A DNA stretch of 64,000 nucleotides, taken from the NCBI GenBank assembly GCA_024516035.1, contig CM044955.1, positions 18,243,551 through 18,307,550 on the forward strand, given 5' to 3'. The stretch's first letter is position 1. The number at the start of each line of letters is the position of its first letter. This DNA is from Bactericera cockerelli (Eukaryota > Arthropoda > Insecta > Hemiptera > Triozidae). This document shows positions 54,001-57,000 of the stretch, piece after piece. Below the pieces are notes generated by a model. It made no database searches, was not told the DNA's origin, and saw nothing but the letters and a program-made list of their open reading frames with translations. Made by a program: the position numbers and the translations under genes.

Positions 54001-57000
54001 ATAAAAAAAAACTTTATTAAGTCGGTGAAGTACTCTTCTTATTATGTTGTTGTAGCGGGCTTGGCCACAGCTGGAGGAGTGATTGTCTCTACACAACTTT
54101 AGTTGAAAAGTGAGCTCCGCCTGAAGAATATATTTCTTCAACCTTATTTATTATATTATTATCATTATAGTATGCTTTATTAGGAGGACAGAGTACAATG
54201 TTAATAGTATAAAATTAAGACAAAAACAAACAAATGTCAAAATAAATAAGTAAAAAGGATTAACACTAATGTCCTATCAAGGGTGGTGTGGAAGAGAATG
54301 CCGTTGGCATTAGCACCGCCCTTGATCAAGTTTTGTTTTATTTCAATTTCTATGTAAATATTCTATGTACCTACTTTATTGTAAATAAAACTTGATCCAA
54401 CATGTTTAATAATAATAATAAAAAGGGCGGGGTTATTGCCTGTGGCATTCTCTTCCACACCAGCCTTGTCATTTTGTCATTCCCCGTCGGATTAACAACT
54501 GTGTACCCATCTCACAGTTATTTCTTCTATAGTGTATATTCTTGTTATTTTTTATTCTTGTTATTTCTTCTATAGTGTATACTATCTAATTGGGTGCTGG
54601 CTAACTTTTGTAAAGTCAACACCTGTATTGTACTGCACTCTAAATAAAATATACTTATACTTATCTCTCACAGGCCTCTGATCTACGGGCGGCTGGGTGT
54701 GGAGCTGGGCGTGGCTCTGCTGAGCTCAGTGGCTCCCTGGCACGTGCTGTACGCCGCCGAGGGCTCCCTGCTCGACCCCGCCTACCCCGCCGTGAACGAG
54801 TCCATGGCTGCCTTCGCCTTGTCCGCCCCTTGCATCGCCCGCAGCATCGCCCGCGCGGGGGGCAGTGACAGCACCGCCAGTGTCACCTACGACACCATGA
54901 CCAGGATATCTGCCGTCCGACAGGCGTTCAAGGTAAATATGAGTTCGTTCACAAATCTGGTTCCATTATGATATTTATTTATTTATTTACACTTTATTTT
55001 TTTTTACAATACAAACAACACTAAATTATTAACAAAGATAAAGAAAATTAACAATATTTACAAAAAAAGATATAGAAAAAAAAATATTTAAATTTAAATA
55101 TACAATGTATTGTAATCCGGGGCGAAGTTAATGCCTTAGGCATTCTCTGCCACTTAACCTCGGGTTAAGTGGTTATGATACATCCGCCACCAGCTATAAG
55201 TAAGTTTTATAAACAACCGCCATCAGCTATAAGTAAGCTTTATAAACACCCGCCACCAGCTATAAGTAAGCTTTATAAACACCCAACCACCAGCTATAAG
55301 TAAGCTTTATAAACACCCGCCACCAGCTATAAGTAAGCTTTATAAACACTCGCCACCAGCTATAAGTAAGCTTTATAAACACCCGCCACCAGCTATAAGT
55401 AAGCTTTATAAACACCCGCCACCAGCTATAAGTAAACTTTATAAACACCCGCCATCAGCTATAAGTAAACTTTATAAACACCCGCCACCAGCTTTAAGCT
55501 GACAGCTATTTATTTATTTAAATGTACATTTTATGCAACCAATAATAATAATAATAATAATTATCTCAGTCACCGTGGCTAAGTAGTGTAGCGAACTGGC
55601 GATGATCAGGTTTAATCTCCAGCAGGGCAGGGATTTTTCTGCGCTGTACTTGGATGTTTGTATAAGTGTATAAGTGATTGTTTGTATATTTGTATAAGTG
55701 TACTCTATTTGTATAAGTGATTGTTACTTATACAAATAGTAACAATCACTTTCCTGACTTGGGGTGTGGGATTTCCACCCACTAAAAACCCACCTTCTCA
55801 AAGAGCTAACCGCACCGGGAACCGAAAAATATCATTACCAGACATGTAATTACCGGATAATAAATAAAATAATATAATTGGTTCAGAAAATTAATGGAGA
55901 CTCTTAGTAATGCTGCGCTTTACACAAGAATTGTGAACAGACCTTGACCACATAAAAAAAATCATACTTTCATCATCATTGGGTGGCGTCATCGTGAACG
56001 ATGGTAGCCAGACAGTGGAGGAATGACTCAGCACTTCTACCACTGTCTTTACAAGGAGGCTAATAATTGACAAGAGCCCCCAGAACCAAGCCAATACTGG
56101 TCTACTCCCTGTGTATAGTCCCCCAGCCAAACAGCTTATCTACTCCCTGTTTATAGTCCCCCAGCCAGACTGCTGGTCTACTGCCTGTTTATAGTCCCCC
56201 AGCCAGACTGCTGGTCTACTCCCTCTTTATAGTCCCCCAGTCATACTTTAATATTACAATAATACCTCCTCCCTCCCCTCCCTTGCCCCGACAGACCCTG
56301 GAGCCTCTGCTCGCCAAGTCCCCCCACATCCACCAGCCGGCCCTGGAGACCCTAGAGCCCTCTGCCCTCTTCTTCCTGGCCTACAGTCAGGGCCTGTGTC
56401 AGGTCACGTCCCGGGAACACAACCAGCTCCTCAGCGTACAGGGGAGGCTCAGTGACTCAACACTGTGAGTATCATGTACATCTGGTACAACTTCTCACTA
56501 TTCTGTTTATACTGACTGATACTGACTGAGATTATCTTGGTAATCAAGAGCTTTCACTTTTACACTTTATACATATACTTTCGTTTTTAAAAAAAAGAAC
56601 AATAATTTATTTTTTTATTAAATTAACTCTTGTTTTTATTGTCAACAAGTTAAAAAGTTGTAAACGACAAAAAATTTGGCATTCATTGGTAAAAAAAAAA
56701 AAAATAAGAAGAAAATAACGATGCAAAAGCCAAAAGCTCAATTTTTATATATTTTTTATTACCAACGAAGCATAATTAAAAGTTACCATATTTATCAAAC
56801 TCTAGCTGCTCAATCTTTAACATAATTAGTACTTGAACCACCGACCTCCAAGTTTCTAGTCCGCCACGTTGTCAATGAAGCTTAATTTAACTAATTATTT
56901 CCCTTGTTTTTTCATCCTTTCCCTTCTCTAGATTGAAGACCATCCTATCGCAGTCGAAGCAGTTCTCCAATGTGTTCAGCTGCTCTTCCAGTGCCGAGTT

